Notes under the pieces: model-generated
The model's input: only the letters and a program-made list of their open reading frames with translations
Database searches by the model: none
What the model was told of the DNA's origin: nothing
Translations under genes and position numbers: made by a program
Origin: Spongilla lacustris
Lineage: Eukaryota > Porifera > Demospongiae > Spongillida > Spongillidae
Length of the DNA stretch: 64,000 nt
Assembly: GCA_949361645.1 (NCBI GenBank)
Contig: OX442423.1
Span: 5,059,505-5,123,504, forward strand
Direction of reading: 5' to 3'
Shown: positions 1-21,248 of the stretch, piece by piece
Layout of the letters: each line of letters opens with the position of its first letter
How positions within the stretch are numbered: position 1 is the stretch's first letter

Positions 1-1934
1 AAGTGATCTGACACCTATACATACTGCCAGGAAACAGACTGATTACATGCAGCCTGCATTCAATCGTTGATTGATTTTCTTACATTTTTTTGCTGTGGAA
101 TGCAACTCAGCGCCTCTTTTCATCACTAGACTCAAAATGAATATTTCATATCCCTAATTTGCTATTTGTGACTCAAATGAAGCATTATGTCTATAATCAA
201 TGTGCGATATAGGTCCGGCGCACATGGCAGCATTTGTCGCAACAATTTTAGGCCCGAAACTATTTGCTCAACTAACCGCACTGTGCAAATACTTTTATTT
301 TTAATTGTACATAAAAGCACTAAAACTAGCATATATATAGTGTTAATGCTTTAATACTATCAAAAGCTTCCGCGCACCGCGCGGGAGGAGGCATATCCCC
401 CTCCCGCACCCACTTTCTTCGCCCAACTCGTTAGGCCACGGATCCCCTGCGATGAAATCTCCATTAGCGCTTGCATTGCGGTAGTTCCCTAGCTCGGGTA
501 AATGTACTATCGCGCAGCCCCGCCCTCGCATCTGGAGCGAGGGTGGGGCTCCACGAGACCAGTACAAGATTAATCGACATACGTGCCAAATTTGTCATTT
601 TAAATATCATGCTACATTACGACGGGGGGAATGATGTGGAAAAAAAAAGTGGGTGTGGTATGGGATGTGGGCCTGTGGCTACCGGTCCCGGAATTATTTC
701 TCAAAATGTCGGCAACTATGCTTTCTCCTTATTAAAGCCCAGAATAAATACATTTTTCTGTCGTTTGAGGAACGAATTGGACAGAAAATATGCTCCCAGT
801 ACAATATGCCCTACATGCATGCATGTGTTGTGCACGCAGATGCATGTAGCTGCTATAGATCGAAAAAGGGTGTATGTGAATGCGGTGCAGCTGTAGATAT
901 CAGGTGATGGAGATCTAGAGCACATGTTCTGTACATTGAGAATTCCGCTGGTACGTGCTGGTGTGCGTGCGCATTTGGGCTTAGATATACGAATATTAAT
1001 GCGTGCTATTTTTATTATTATAGGCGTATTGTGCACAGCTACTGGGAGAGCTATATAACCCCACTTTCCCCCCCCCTCTCATTATGAGCAAGCAGGTATA
1101 GGCGTACACCTCGGGGCGCCCACGATGGGAGTTTTCGGGGTGCGCGTGCGCAACTGAAGATGCACGTGCACGTGGCAATGATCGGCAAACTCTTCAATGA
1201 TTCCATGAAGGCATGAATGAATTATTTGAGCAGTTCTGAACTCGGTTTTAAAAGGGGTTTTCCAGGATGAGTTGTGGGCTCACTTCCTCTTATTTAATAG
1301 TTGGCCCCTTCTCATGTGCTCAGTGGCAGTATGTCACAGTGTACTTCGTGTGCCGCTGCACCAATATTGAAAGAGTGCGTGGGAATAAGCATGGCGGAGC
1401 ATATGGCATTGGGAGGATGCATATACCGGTGTGGCAGTATTCAATGTCAGTCCCCCCGGACGTTTTGCATTAGTGTATACGATGTACTCCCGGACAATCT
1501 ACACTATAGGGCAAACTGTCAGACAGACGACTGTCTCCCTCCAGGGTAAAATGTGCCCCCTGATAACATTTTATTTCATCCATGACAAGGCTGGAAAATC
1601 TTTTAAAAATACAATCCTACACTATGGACTTGCAGTGTACAATACGATGGTGTTTTGAAATACCATATCGCTCAAAGGCAGCGCGTTGATGCCTCAGTAG
1701 CTCCTTCGTTGTCAAAGCTGTCGTTCTTGAAATGGTCATTGACACCAATACTCACACACATACACGAGCATTTTGTATTAAAACTCCATGCATGACGAGT
1801 GGTGAACACTTATTGATATAATGCATGTCATATGAAAGAATGAAATATCTTGAGATCAAAAAGATCATAGCCTGAAAAGTAATGTCACATCAGTAAACAC
1901 AACTCCACACTGCGCGTACATGTACATGTACAGC
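1..1934. repeat. Segmental duplicate block, copy 1 (partner 56820-59489)
   Basis: This stretch matches 56820-59489 almost continuously: the same opening (aagtgatctgacacc), the same segment with the motif tctggagcgagggtggggct near 531, and the same ending (cacactgcgcgtacatg near 1906). Small indels separate the copies, and copy 2 carries a 765-bp insertion where copy 1 reads ctcaactaaccgc without interruption near 267-280. I see no coding gene; the small open frames here are not conserved between the copies. Confidence 0.85.
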
Positions 1935-3640
1935 CTGGCATACCTTATAGGAAGAAGGTTACTTAATGCAAAGGCTATTCAAAAGCATGGAAGTCATTTT
2001 TCAACACAAACCTGCATGTTCAGTGATATGGACTATGTAGTTGCAAATTTTCTACATACAGTGAAGAAATAGTACAATGCATTTATATTCCACTCAATGT
2101 GATTATCAGTGGTGGAAATGAATCTAATGGCCATGTATCTGCAACCTGTACTAAGTCATGATATGTTGGTATTTTTCCTGTAAGTTTGACATAGCATCAG
2201 CTCCCTCCATGTTGAAGTTTTACCTGTACATAAGTGCATGGCGAAGATGAACCTTTTAATTAAATAAATGTTATTGCAACAAATAAGAGCACTTACTTTG
2301 ACATCCTTCAATACACTTCTGACAGTTTTTATTGGTATGGGTAATTCCATGATTCAAATACTTCATCAATCTTGCTTAAAATAAAGGCATAACTAATATC
2401 AAATTTTGATTATTTGTGTATTTTGTACTCTTTAGTAATCAGCTGTATATTTGTGTGCAAGCTTGTAAGCATCAGCACTCCTTGACCAAAAATATCATCT
2501 TTGAATGTGTTTGACACACAAGTATGTCACATTCCAGTGGTACTGAATAGTATTATAAGAAATATCTAAATACAAACTTACACATATTGATACACATTTC
2601 ACTACCTGCCTTTACTTAGCAAACATCATACATAACATTTACACCTCTGGTTTCTGAAGTATCAACAAACTCTTGTCTAGCTAATCTTGAGCTCAACATT
2701 TCCTTTTGTAAAATATGTGCTATAGCATCAATGAATCATAGATTGACGGTGGTATTGTGACTTAAGATTAAATGTGGGACAGAATATACCATGTAACATC
2801 TTTATTGGAATGATGGAATATATAGGTCTCCATTGCATGCCTATACATACTATTCACTTTGTTTTGCATCGGATTAATTTGTATTATGGAATTTATGGTA
2901 AATCAAGGAGTTGAAAGCAGTTAATTTCGGATTACCGTGGTATTCGTAAAACAATGAATAGAGAGGTGTCCATCTCTAGCTCATAGCTATAAGGGACTCA
3001 CTTAGGTAAAGATGGCGGCAAGCCCAGTTCCACACGAGCTAGACATCGTAACATGCATGTCTTTTGAATGACATTTGATTCTATACAATTCAACCAATTG
3101 TCAGTTTTACTCGATCCAAAATATCACAGGGAAGTCTTCCTATCTTCTCTAACTTTACAAAATACGCTGAGTAAGATCATCTATATTTTTATGGACACAC
3201 ATTCAAGTACTGCATGACCTATCGTTATATATATTTATATGATTCTGGCAGCTCCGTAGTATATAGTACCTTCTGTCAGTTGTGTGCATATATAACAGTA
3301 GCAAATTGCCTGACTGGGGTTAAGGTTATTGATTCTGCATGGGTCTGAGTGAATCTGTACCTACGTGATTCAGTACTATGGTTAAGGCCGTCAACTGTGT
3401 GTGTTTTGTATACGCTATACATTGTGTACTTGTCCTTAAAACCATTGAAACCCCTAGAGCAAACAGAAGTGTGTATAGATACTGTAGCAAGGACAAACCT
3501 TGCTCTACCTTTCCACAGTTGAGCGGCTAGTGATGTATCAAGGTGGGTAATCTTGCATATTGCTTTGCATTGATAAAAGCATGCAAAATTGCACAAAGAG
3601 CTAGCTGACTAGGAATGTACATGTATAAATAAAAATAACA
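1935..3640. other. AT-rich spacer without recognised gene
   Basis: No open frame with recognisable homology, no RNA gene and no tandem array seen. It lies downstream of the 3' end of the minus-strand FBH1 gene, so the part just below 3685 should include that gene's 3' UTR. I could not identify a clear poly(A) signal. Confidence 0.5.
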
Positions 3641-3684
3641 ATTGCAGAAATTCTCAGTGTGACTGTCTGTTTTCCTATTTGGTA

Positions 3685-14216
<10,532 letters not shown>

Positions 14217-14454
14217 TCCCGCCAGTTGATATTAAACAAATTGATAAATAGACGAAAATAAAACTAAAACGGAAATAATATTTTCGGTCGCAGCGGCCCC
14301 GCAGCTGCTTGGGGACGAGACTAGGTCGGATACATCGCGACGGCGTGGTACCGAGATGTTTTTGTATGCATTGCGTGGTACCAATCATTAGACGACAATC
14401 CTTCCGAAAGAGTCTGTTCAAGACTGAGGTAAGTGACAGGTAACGATGGGTAGC

Positions 14455-14688
14455 TGGGGCGGATCCAGGATTCTAAGTTAGAGGGGGCGCATTTGACAGC
14501 CGCGAATACGCTGTCCACTTTCGGCCGATTCAACCAGTGTGTGTGTGTGTGTTGGGGGGGGGGGGGTAGGCGCCATTCAGTCCCGAAGGCTCGATCCCAT
14601 GCTTATTAAGATTAATTAAATTCATATTTAGGATCGGCTTGTTAGAGGGGGCGTACGCCGCTTCCGCGCCCCCTGAATCCGCCCCTGG
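14455..14688. mobile_element. Short TIR element, ggggcggatccagg family
   Basis: Starts ctggggcggatccagg and ends ctgaatccgcccctg, an inverted terminal pair. The flanks ggtag / ggtag look like a 5-6 bp target duplication. The interior has the phrase gctgtccactttcggccgattcaaccag plus a G-run, the same phrase that is tandemly repeated at 29590-29900 and 30890-31090. Non-autonomous; no coding capacity. Confidence 0.7.
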
Positions 14689-15138
14689 GTAGAGGGGTCC
14701 GGGTTGCATGGATCTCGTGATCGACCATATTATGTGAACTTAATAAGCATACATGTACATGACAAAACGCGTAGCTTGTTTGTACTGTGCCAGCTCGCGC
14801 GATCGCATATCGCTACAAACGGTCGCGGCGTCGAGCAAGTGAATTAGCGACCCAGTGTTGCCGTGATTAACACTATATCGCGATTAACGATATATCGCGA
14901 TTAAAAACATTTTAAACAAGGAAAAAGCGCATCCCTGGAAAGAGGTCCTGCGGCCAAATTTGTGGGCGTAAAATGGCGTCCATCACGTTGTACGTTGGAA
15001 GCATATAGCCTATAGGCGTACTTGTACTGGAACTGTAAGCCGCTCGATCAAGCACGCTCTGCATGCGCCGGGTCTAACCAAGTGTACGTGATGGGCTACC
15101 CAGCGTTGGTGGTTACGAATTAAGTAACTTTCGAAAAC

Positions 15139-15263
15139 GTACACAGCAAAAACAGATTAGTGCATGTCACTAGAAACAGTGAAATAGGGCACTTGTTTTC
15201 TCAAAAACGAGTGCCCTATTCACTGTTTCTAGTGACATGCACTAATCTGTTTTTGCTGTGTAC
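15139..15263. repeat. 53-bp stem hairpin (inverted repeat)
   Basis: The left arm 15139-15192 and right arm 15211-15263 are complementary except for one extra A. The loop is ttgttttctcaaaaacga. It is embedded in the 15098-15697 element. Confidence 0.95.
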
Positions 15264-15455
15264 TACGTAAATTTATACACATTTACTTCAATTTACGGAT
15301 TTACGGACTTACGTGCATAGCTTGCTAGTCATGCATGCGTTCGCGATTCGCGATAAATGTCGGCTTTAGCGCGCGATATAGGATTGAACGTTAGAGCTAT
15401 ACACGATTGAACGATTAAGCACCAAAAAACTGTGTTCGTTAGTTCAGAAAGCGTC

Positions 15456-15581
15456 ATGGCCTCTGAAGACGCGGGCATCTTGATCTTGCTGTTCTTGCTA
15501 TATTTCTTCCTCAGTCTAGTGTGCTGCGTTGCCGTTCTGTTACCTCTTGGTTGGTTGCCGATCTACAGACATATATTTTAA
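15456..15581 (+). other. Small ORF, 41 aa, one hydrophobic segment
   Basis: ATG at 15456, TAA at 15579-15581. Residues 8-33 are almost all Ile/Leu/Phe/Val/Cys and would form one transmembrane helix after a short acidic N-terminus (MASEDAG). It sits inside a non-autonomous TIR element, so it may be fortuitous. I know no family for it. Confidence 0.25.
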
Positions 15582-16027
15582 ACCTCACGTGACTCGTGAC
15601 GCAATCAGTTACGCACTGCTTTGATGGATATACGATCGAAATTTACTTTAATTTTTGATTTCCGTAAATTTCGCAACTACGTAACCACCAACGCTGGGGC
15701 TATCTCACTTAAGTTGGGGTAACGGTGGTTCTGAGCACATTACCTACTGGAACTGTAAAGCGCTCGATCAAACACGCTGTGTGCTGAATCGAACCAAGTG
15801 TACAGCCTCGAACGACGCGTACGTAAAAGGTCATACTTAGCGTGCCTAGTTTCATAACGGAGGGTGACAATAGCGTATCCAAATTCGATTAGAATCTGTA
15901 CATGTTTAGCCCATACTTATGTACCCTTTAGCAATGTTTGCTATGTTAATTCGTTGTTTTTGGTGTCGAGACTACGCGGCTTTTTACAAATACGTCGGTT
16001 ATCACGCACGTAAAGGTCACTCTAGTT

Positions 16028-17121
16028 CAGTGGCGGATCTAGGAATGGGGCTATAGGGGGGGGCGGTTGGTTGGAGGGGCGGCCGGGGGCGGGGCCCACC
16101 CACTCACCAGCAAGGGGGTATGGGGGAGCGCTGTAAGCTCCCCCATCGGGGCCTGGGGCTCCGCCCCAGAAGCTTTCACATTTTTCGCTTCAAAGCCGCA
16201 AAAAATCAGCGTATTCGCAGCGCAGTGAAAGAATTTACATACGCGCGAAAGACAACGAAGTTTATTGCGACAACGCGCCTCGTAACGGTCGTCAACAGGC
16301 GTCTAAGAATATTGGATATGCTCGCGTGAGCAAACCGTACTTCTCCTCTATATTGTCGTTGTGATGTATGTAAATCGCTTTAGAGGTATGGTGATGTAGC
16401 AATTGAAGCAGCAGCAGCTGTGAAAATGTACGGAACGGTGCACCTAATTAAACCTTTAGTGACAATCGGTAGACTATGTACTTGTACATTTAAAGACTGA
16501 AACTTTGTTATTGTTAATTATGATCGTGATTCAGTTAAGTTAGTATGGCGTAGGAAGGGAATATAGAGTGCAGCGGCCAACAAAGGTGGTTCCCCCGCCT
16601 CCCCGGGGAGGGTACGGGAGGGGGGCACCCCTCCCGGCCAGCTAGGGGTAAGCTCCCCCTTCGGGGTCTGGGGCGGAGCCCTAGAAGCCAACGCTTTTTG
16701 TGTAGAAAACCCCCCAAAACAACGCTAAAACTGTAACCAGGTTAATTTGTTTTGAGACCTGCATGTAATATAAAATACAAAACGGCTATAGTGCAGCCAA
16801 GGCCACTTTTGGTAACCGTTGTAGACTGGGTAGCCTAGCTTGAGCTAGCTCTCGCGATCGATTTGAAGACCACTTGCATGTCATAAACTATAGCAGCAAA
16901 TAATTGAATTGATACATGCGAACCTATTATAATATATTTTTTGTTGTTGTGAAAAAGTGCAGCGGCCATGGCCGCTGCTGCCGCCCCAGCTCCTACGCCA
17001 CTGCCTATGCACATGCAGGCAAGATTTCGAAGAAACGAATAAAACGTTCGCGGTTATTAAATAAAATTTCCGGTATTAGATTAAATTTCGTAATCACTGA
17101 AACTTTTATGAAATTGCCGCC

Positions 17122-17152
<31 letters not shown>

Positions 17153-17301
17153 ACACAAAAGGTGTGCTTTCTAGATGCGCGTGCGTTACGTACGGTAGGA
17201 AGTGCGCGCGCACGCTGTGCGGGGGGAGGAGGGGGAGGGGGGGGCGGCAATTTCATGACAGGGGCGGCATTTAATATGAATCTATGCTAGATCCGCCACT
17301 G
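16028..17301. mobile_element. Non-autonomous hAT-like element with 8-bp TSD
   Basis: Begins cagtggcggatctag and ends with its complement ctagatccgccactg. It is flanked by a perfect 8-bp duplication CTCTAGTT at 16020-16027 and 17302-17309. The CAGTG..CACTG ends and the 8-bp duplication are diagnostic of the hAT superfamily. The interior contains short segments of the type agctccccc..ggggc..ggggctccgcccc and a second nested G-rich/C-rich piece at 17117-17250. No transposase frame. Confidence 0.88.
17117..17250. repeat. Inverted poly-C/poly-G pair with CA tract
   Basis: gaaattgccgcc followed by a C-run and CA repeats at 17108-17157 faces a G-rich complement ending ggggcggcaatttcat near 17256. 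The two arms form a long imperfect inverted repeat nested in the hAT-like element. Confidence 0.7.
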
Positions 17302-17572
17302 CTCTAGTTAGCTAGCTGTAAATCATGATTTAGGGACAGTCCCTTCCCAGGGAAGCTCCTATTATAGCATCCGCGATATCGCGCATCGTTTGGATGCGCA
17401 TTGCCCGGGTACAAAAACGGTACCCCGACCTTCCACCAATGTCGGGCTATACGCCCAACTAATTACTACGTACATATACACTGTGCCGAGTTGCTGTAGA
17501 GCATGCAGCGAAGGGTATTAGGCCTTCATAGTAAAACAGTCCAACTTCACTAGAATGCTGAAATGGCGGAAC

Positions 17573-18265
17573 CAGTGTTGCCGCGATATATCGCGAAAGG
17601 CGATTTATCGCGATTAAATGTTTATATCGCGAAAGGCGATATATCGCGATTAATTTTTAGTCATATCGCGAAATAAACGTGTACGGACGTAAACAAAGAT
17701 ATACAGAAACAAAATTTAGAAACGAGCAGAGAATAAGCATACATTTAGGTATATCTATGACTGTTACAGTTAAACCAGTTCTGTTTGAATTTTGCCTTAT
17801 AGAAATACACATTTGCCAATGCAGCCTTTCATGCAAGATGCCACGCCCACACGGGCGCAACCTTTTCGTCTTAAGGAAAATACCTAAGCATAAATGCACA
17901 AGTACTTGCTTGCTGGTTTAGCTATGGTAGGGACGTATGGCTGATGATTCCTCCACCACAACAATGCGTCATATTTTCCGAAATTGATTTCTGCTGACAG
18001 GCTGCTTGGGAACATTGCGCAAGAGCAACAATTGATTTTTTTTGTGCTATCCAAAGCCTCCTATACGGCTTTGTGATCAACGCTCATGTAATCGTCCGTG
18101 GTATCAAGTACATTTAGCATAAGTACACGTATACCTGTACCATATCCTTTGTTGTAACCATCAACATTTAATAACCAAGCGATAATAGATCATGAATAAT
18201 TTAATATATCGCGATATATCGCGATATAGATGATTAAGGATGACGGTTATTTCGCGGCAACACTG
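17573..18265. mobile_element. Non-autonomous hAT-like element, 693 bp, 8-bp TSD
   Basis: Starts CAGTGTTGCCGCGA and ends TCGCGGCAACACTG. It is flanked by a perfect 8-bp duplication GGCGGAAC at 17565-17572 and 18266-18273. Subterminal regions carry repeated tatatcgcgatat motifs, typical of transposase-binding subterminal repeats. A related end (cagtgttgccgtgattaac) lies at 14852 without a matching right end. Insertion is ~95 bp downstream, in gene sense, of the third exon of the peptide-precursor gene at 18361-18679. Confidence 0.9.
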
Positions 18266-18360
18266 GGCGGAACCCATAAAAACTTTGTTTTGCGATGTAC
18301 AAACGTGCTCGCCCAGGACATTACACATTATATTGCAATTGAGAGGTTATTGGTTGATAC

Positions 18361-18679
18361 CTTGGTCTTTTTCAAACTTCCATCATTCTTCGCCATCAAA
18401 TAACTGGTGACTATTTCTGTAGAATTAATATATCGGTTATAACCTTCTCCATCATCAGGGTGCCCAGTCCTTACCTTCTGAGACCAATGAGTCACTGTTT
18501 TCCTCAACCTCATTTCTCATCTCAATGGTATCCTCCTCCACCTGTGGGTTGGTAGGAGCTGTTGTTTGGCAGCGTCATCTTAGCTACATGTACATGTATC
18601 TGCAAACCGTATTGTGCTGGTGACGGGCATCAGCGAACAAGGCCAGCAGGGTCACAAGAAGAGCCAGTTCCTTCAGCAT
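18361..18679 (-). CDS. Secreted peptide precursor, exons 1-3 (paralogue of 45001-48243)
   Basis: Exons (minus): 18679-18608 (signal peptide MLKELALLVTLLALFADA, then RHQHNT), 18541-18475 (VEEDTIEMRNEVEENSDS..), 18416-18361 (..VTSYLMAKNDGSLKKTK). Phases are 0, 1, 0. Introns use gtttgc..ccacag and gtaagg..ctacag. All three exons align with those at 48243-47934, with the signal peptide best conserved. A hydrophobic leader followed by an acidic, lysine-punctuated segment fits a secreted propeptide. No terminal stop or core region is found: downstream, in gene sense, a 693-bp hAT element interrupts after ~95 bp and I see no AG-NNN-GTAAGT array. It is either a truncated relative or one whose 3' exons lie beyond the transposon nest. 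Family function unknown. Confidence 0.6.
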
Positions 18680-18763
18680 TCTCCACGATCCTTGAGTTGA
18701 CAAGAAATGAGATGAATGATGGAATGGTTGATTTAAGTATACTAATTGACACAGGAAGGAACC

Positions 18764-18772
18764 CTTATATTG
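18764..18772 (-). promoter_or_regulatory. Putative TATA box for the 18679 precursor
   Basis: On the minus strand acaatataaggg lies about 85 bp upstream of the ATG at 18679. It is weak evidence, reported because the paralogue at 48243 also has a TATA-like element. Confidence 0.3.
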
Positions 18773-18845
18773 TGTACAGTGGCCCTGGAGGTCGCGAGCA
18801 AACACTGTACACGTGTACTGTATGAATAGTGGGACCATTTGCAAA

Positions 18846-19214
18846 TTTTTTGGTGGTTATAACAGAGAGCACTAACACGGTTTCGCGGTTTAAACAAATA
18901 ACAAAAGGCGGTTTGTGTTGCAACGTTTTTGGCACAAAACATAATTTGCATGTAAGACGTTTTTAAAATAACATTAATATTTTAAACATAAAACATTTCT
19001 TGTTGTTAAAACGTTCACAAAGTATCGCTCGAGTTTATACATTCGAGTTCACGTAGCCGCTAAGGGAGGAACGTACAAACTTCAAGCAACTGATGCCCAT
19101 GCAGGGCTTATATCCTAATAATAGACAGCACAAGAATACAGGCGTTATATTGACGTATTTGCACACAGTCCATCATGTTGCAGTCGAGTATGACATACAT
19201 TGTGTGTGTGTGTG

Positions 19215-19304
<90 letters not shown>

Positions 19305-20440
19305 CACGCGTGTAGGCTATATATAGGCAGCATGTTGCATCCGGCTAACTCAAATGAATTGGTTTACTGAAACCTTCCATGCACTGATATTCATTTGAGT
19401 TGCATGCCTATAGCTTTGGCATGCATGTAGTGTGTGTGTGTGTGTGTGTATGTGTGTGTGTGTGTGTGTGTGTGCATCAGTGTGTGTTTGTGTATGACAA
19501 CTGCCATATCCATATGTTAGCTTTTCCCACTCAATGCATTTCAAATGAATCTGAGAATACACAAGACCCATAAGGTGCTCATTGTGAAACAAGGAACTCT
19601 GTGTTTGCATTGGTTTAAGAACCATGCATGCATGTAACTATTTTTAGATTCATCATTTCCAAACAGGGCCCATGTTGATTTTCGCTGGGAAAGAGCGCAC
19701 TATACAGCTGTTGCCAGTCTGTACACAATGCTTGCCTGCATCTATCTGACACTTTCTCCTATATCCTCCCTAACCATTACTTTCATCCACACTCCCTTCA
19801 CGTTGCATGCACACTCACACATTTACACACCCCAAAGACACACAGTGATGGTGGGTGCAGGGTGGTTGTTATAAATGTCCCAGCCCACAGGATGTAGTTG
19901 AATATTCATGTACTTCGGTGATCAGTTCACGCAGACACAACGGCGCGATTCAAGTGGGATACTTTGCACAGCTGTATCTCCAGAACGGGTAACATAAAAA
20001 TTAACGAGCAGAACAAATCAATAGCTGCAGGACCTCTCTACCCTTAAACTGAATTTGGAGTGATTAGAATACTCCTGCCGAAAGTTAATTATGGCGAGTT
20101 TGAATCCCATGGGGTATCATACATTGCAATTCTGGCATGGAGCATGTTCAAGATCCCAAAATACACTTTACCATAGAGAAATGGTGTAGTATGAAGTGCT
20201 GAAGATAGAAAGTTAATAGCGTTAACTGTTCGGAAGTTATAGCAATTCAAATGTAATGCATTTTATAATGCTTTTTTAAAATATGTGCTACGTCCCTTTT
20301 CTCGGATACTTTCCCATATATTCCCTTTTATGCCCCTCTGCCCACCACCATTTAAATAATAATAATAACATTGATGTCTTACTACAGAAAATTAATAATG
20401 TAACTACCCAGCCATGGTTCATTAAGTATAGATTTGGAAA
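18846..20440. other. Intergenic, microsatellites only
   Basis: Contains (TG)n at 19201-19303 and 19430-19478. The segment near 19975-20030 (agaacgggtaacat..acgagcagaacaaatcaatagct) resembles part of the foldback element arms at 35457-36264. No gene seen. Confidence 0.6.
19201..19303. repeat. (TG)n microsatellite
   Basis: Nearly pure tg dinucleotides with one c and one a interruption. A second shorter TG tract lies at 19430-19478. Confidence 0.95.
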
Positions 20441-20442
20441 GT

Positions 20443-20609
20443 TAGTCTCGCAACTGGCAAGCCAGACCAATTTTATTAATCTTTATTGAACGGCACAATG
20501 ATCGATATACAATGGACTCGTTGGTCCCCATGCAGCCCATTGTATAATACATGTATTATATTATGTATTGTGTCGTTCAATAATGAAGTAGGTCTGGCTT
20601 GCGAGACTA
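20443..20609. mobile_element. Small inverted-repeat (MITE-like) element
   Basis: Ends tagtctcgcaa..aagccagacc and ggtctggcttgcgagacta are inverted. The interior has a second inverted pair (tattgaacggcacaat / attgtgtcgttcaata), so the whole 167 bp folds into one hairpin. Motifs of the same type (tagtctcg..ccagac) recur at 24026, 24688 and 25056. Confidence 0.75.
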
Positions 20610-20699
20610 CAGAAAAGTCTGGAAGCAGGTAATTCGTGTCATGTATACTTATCTATCTGCTTTTAGCACATTTCTAAGCAATTATGCTATGCTTTTTAT

Positions 20700-20905
20700 T
20701 TACTTAAAAGTTGCAAAGCTGCTGCATGGTGCAATGCACAATGCAAGGACTACATGCAAGTGCGTATAATAGCATACTACCTGCAGATGTATGAAAGCAA
20801 ATGTGGTTAATGTCTTCCTCTACTGCACAACAGTCCTATTTACTACTTGGTAAAGGAAGCTAGGCTGGTACCACATTTTCATTATTTGGTTCGTAGGAAT
20901 GATTA
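20700..20905. repeat. Copy of the 'gtcttcctctactgcac' repeat family
   Basis: Carries the same order of motifs (caaatgtggttaatgtcttcctctac, gtcctatttactacttggtaaagga, ccacattttcattatttggtt) as the clusters at 33295-33850 and 49650-50960. Confidence 0.75.
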
Positions 20906-21248
20906 TTGTCTATTTGCATCCGTGTGTACACCTGTACACATATTGGGTTATATGTGTACAGGGGAGCACAAATTACTTACCCTACCTTATCTTTTTAAGT
21001 AATCACATTTATCACTCAAAAATTTACATATGAGGACGATTAATTGATGGTCAATAATAATTCAAATTATTTGATTGTTATCTGACAAATAAACCACATT
21101 AGAAAAACAAAAAAAACATTGCGCATGTGACTGGTTATTATGGAGAGAAAAGGTGTACCTGTCTGTCTGTACAAGTAGAGGTAGAGGAAGTACAAGTACA
21201 AGTGGTGGAGGTGCACCTTTTGGTGAAACGGATCAAGTCACTGAACCG

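Larger units (their letters stand above)
15098..15697. mobile_element. 600-bp TIR element with internal hairpin
   Basis: Ends are inverted: cccagcgttggtggttacg at 15098 and the complement cgtaaccaccaacgctggg ending 15697. The flanks share gcta (or cta), consistent with a 3-4 bp target duplication. Inside is a 53-bp near-perfect inverted repeat (15139-15192 / 15211-15263) with an 18-bp loop. A 41-codon frame (15456-15581) with a hydrophobic segment lies within. No transposase. The superfamily is not determined; a 3-bp duplication would fit Harbinger-like elements. Confidence 0.75.
15027..15810. repeat. Direct repeats flanking an inserted element
   Basis: A segment tactggaactgtaa..cgctcgatcaa..cacgct at 15027-15090 recurs at 15747-15810 with a few mismatches. 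The pair brackets the TIR element 15098-15697. Confidence 0.7.

Noticed and set aside
471..896. 141-aa frame in the duplicated block
   Set aside because: Not conserved in the second copy at 58090-58490, where indels break the frame.
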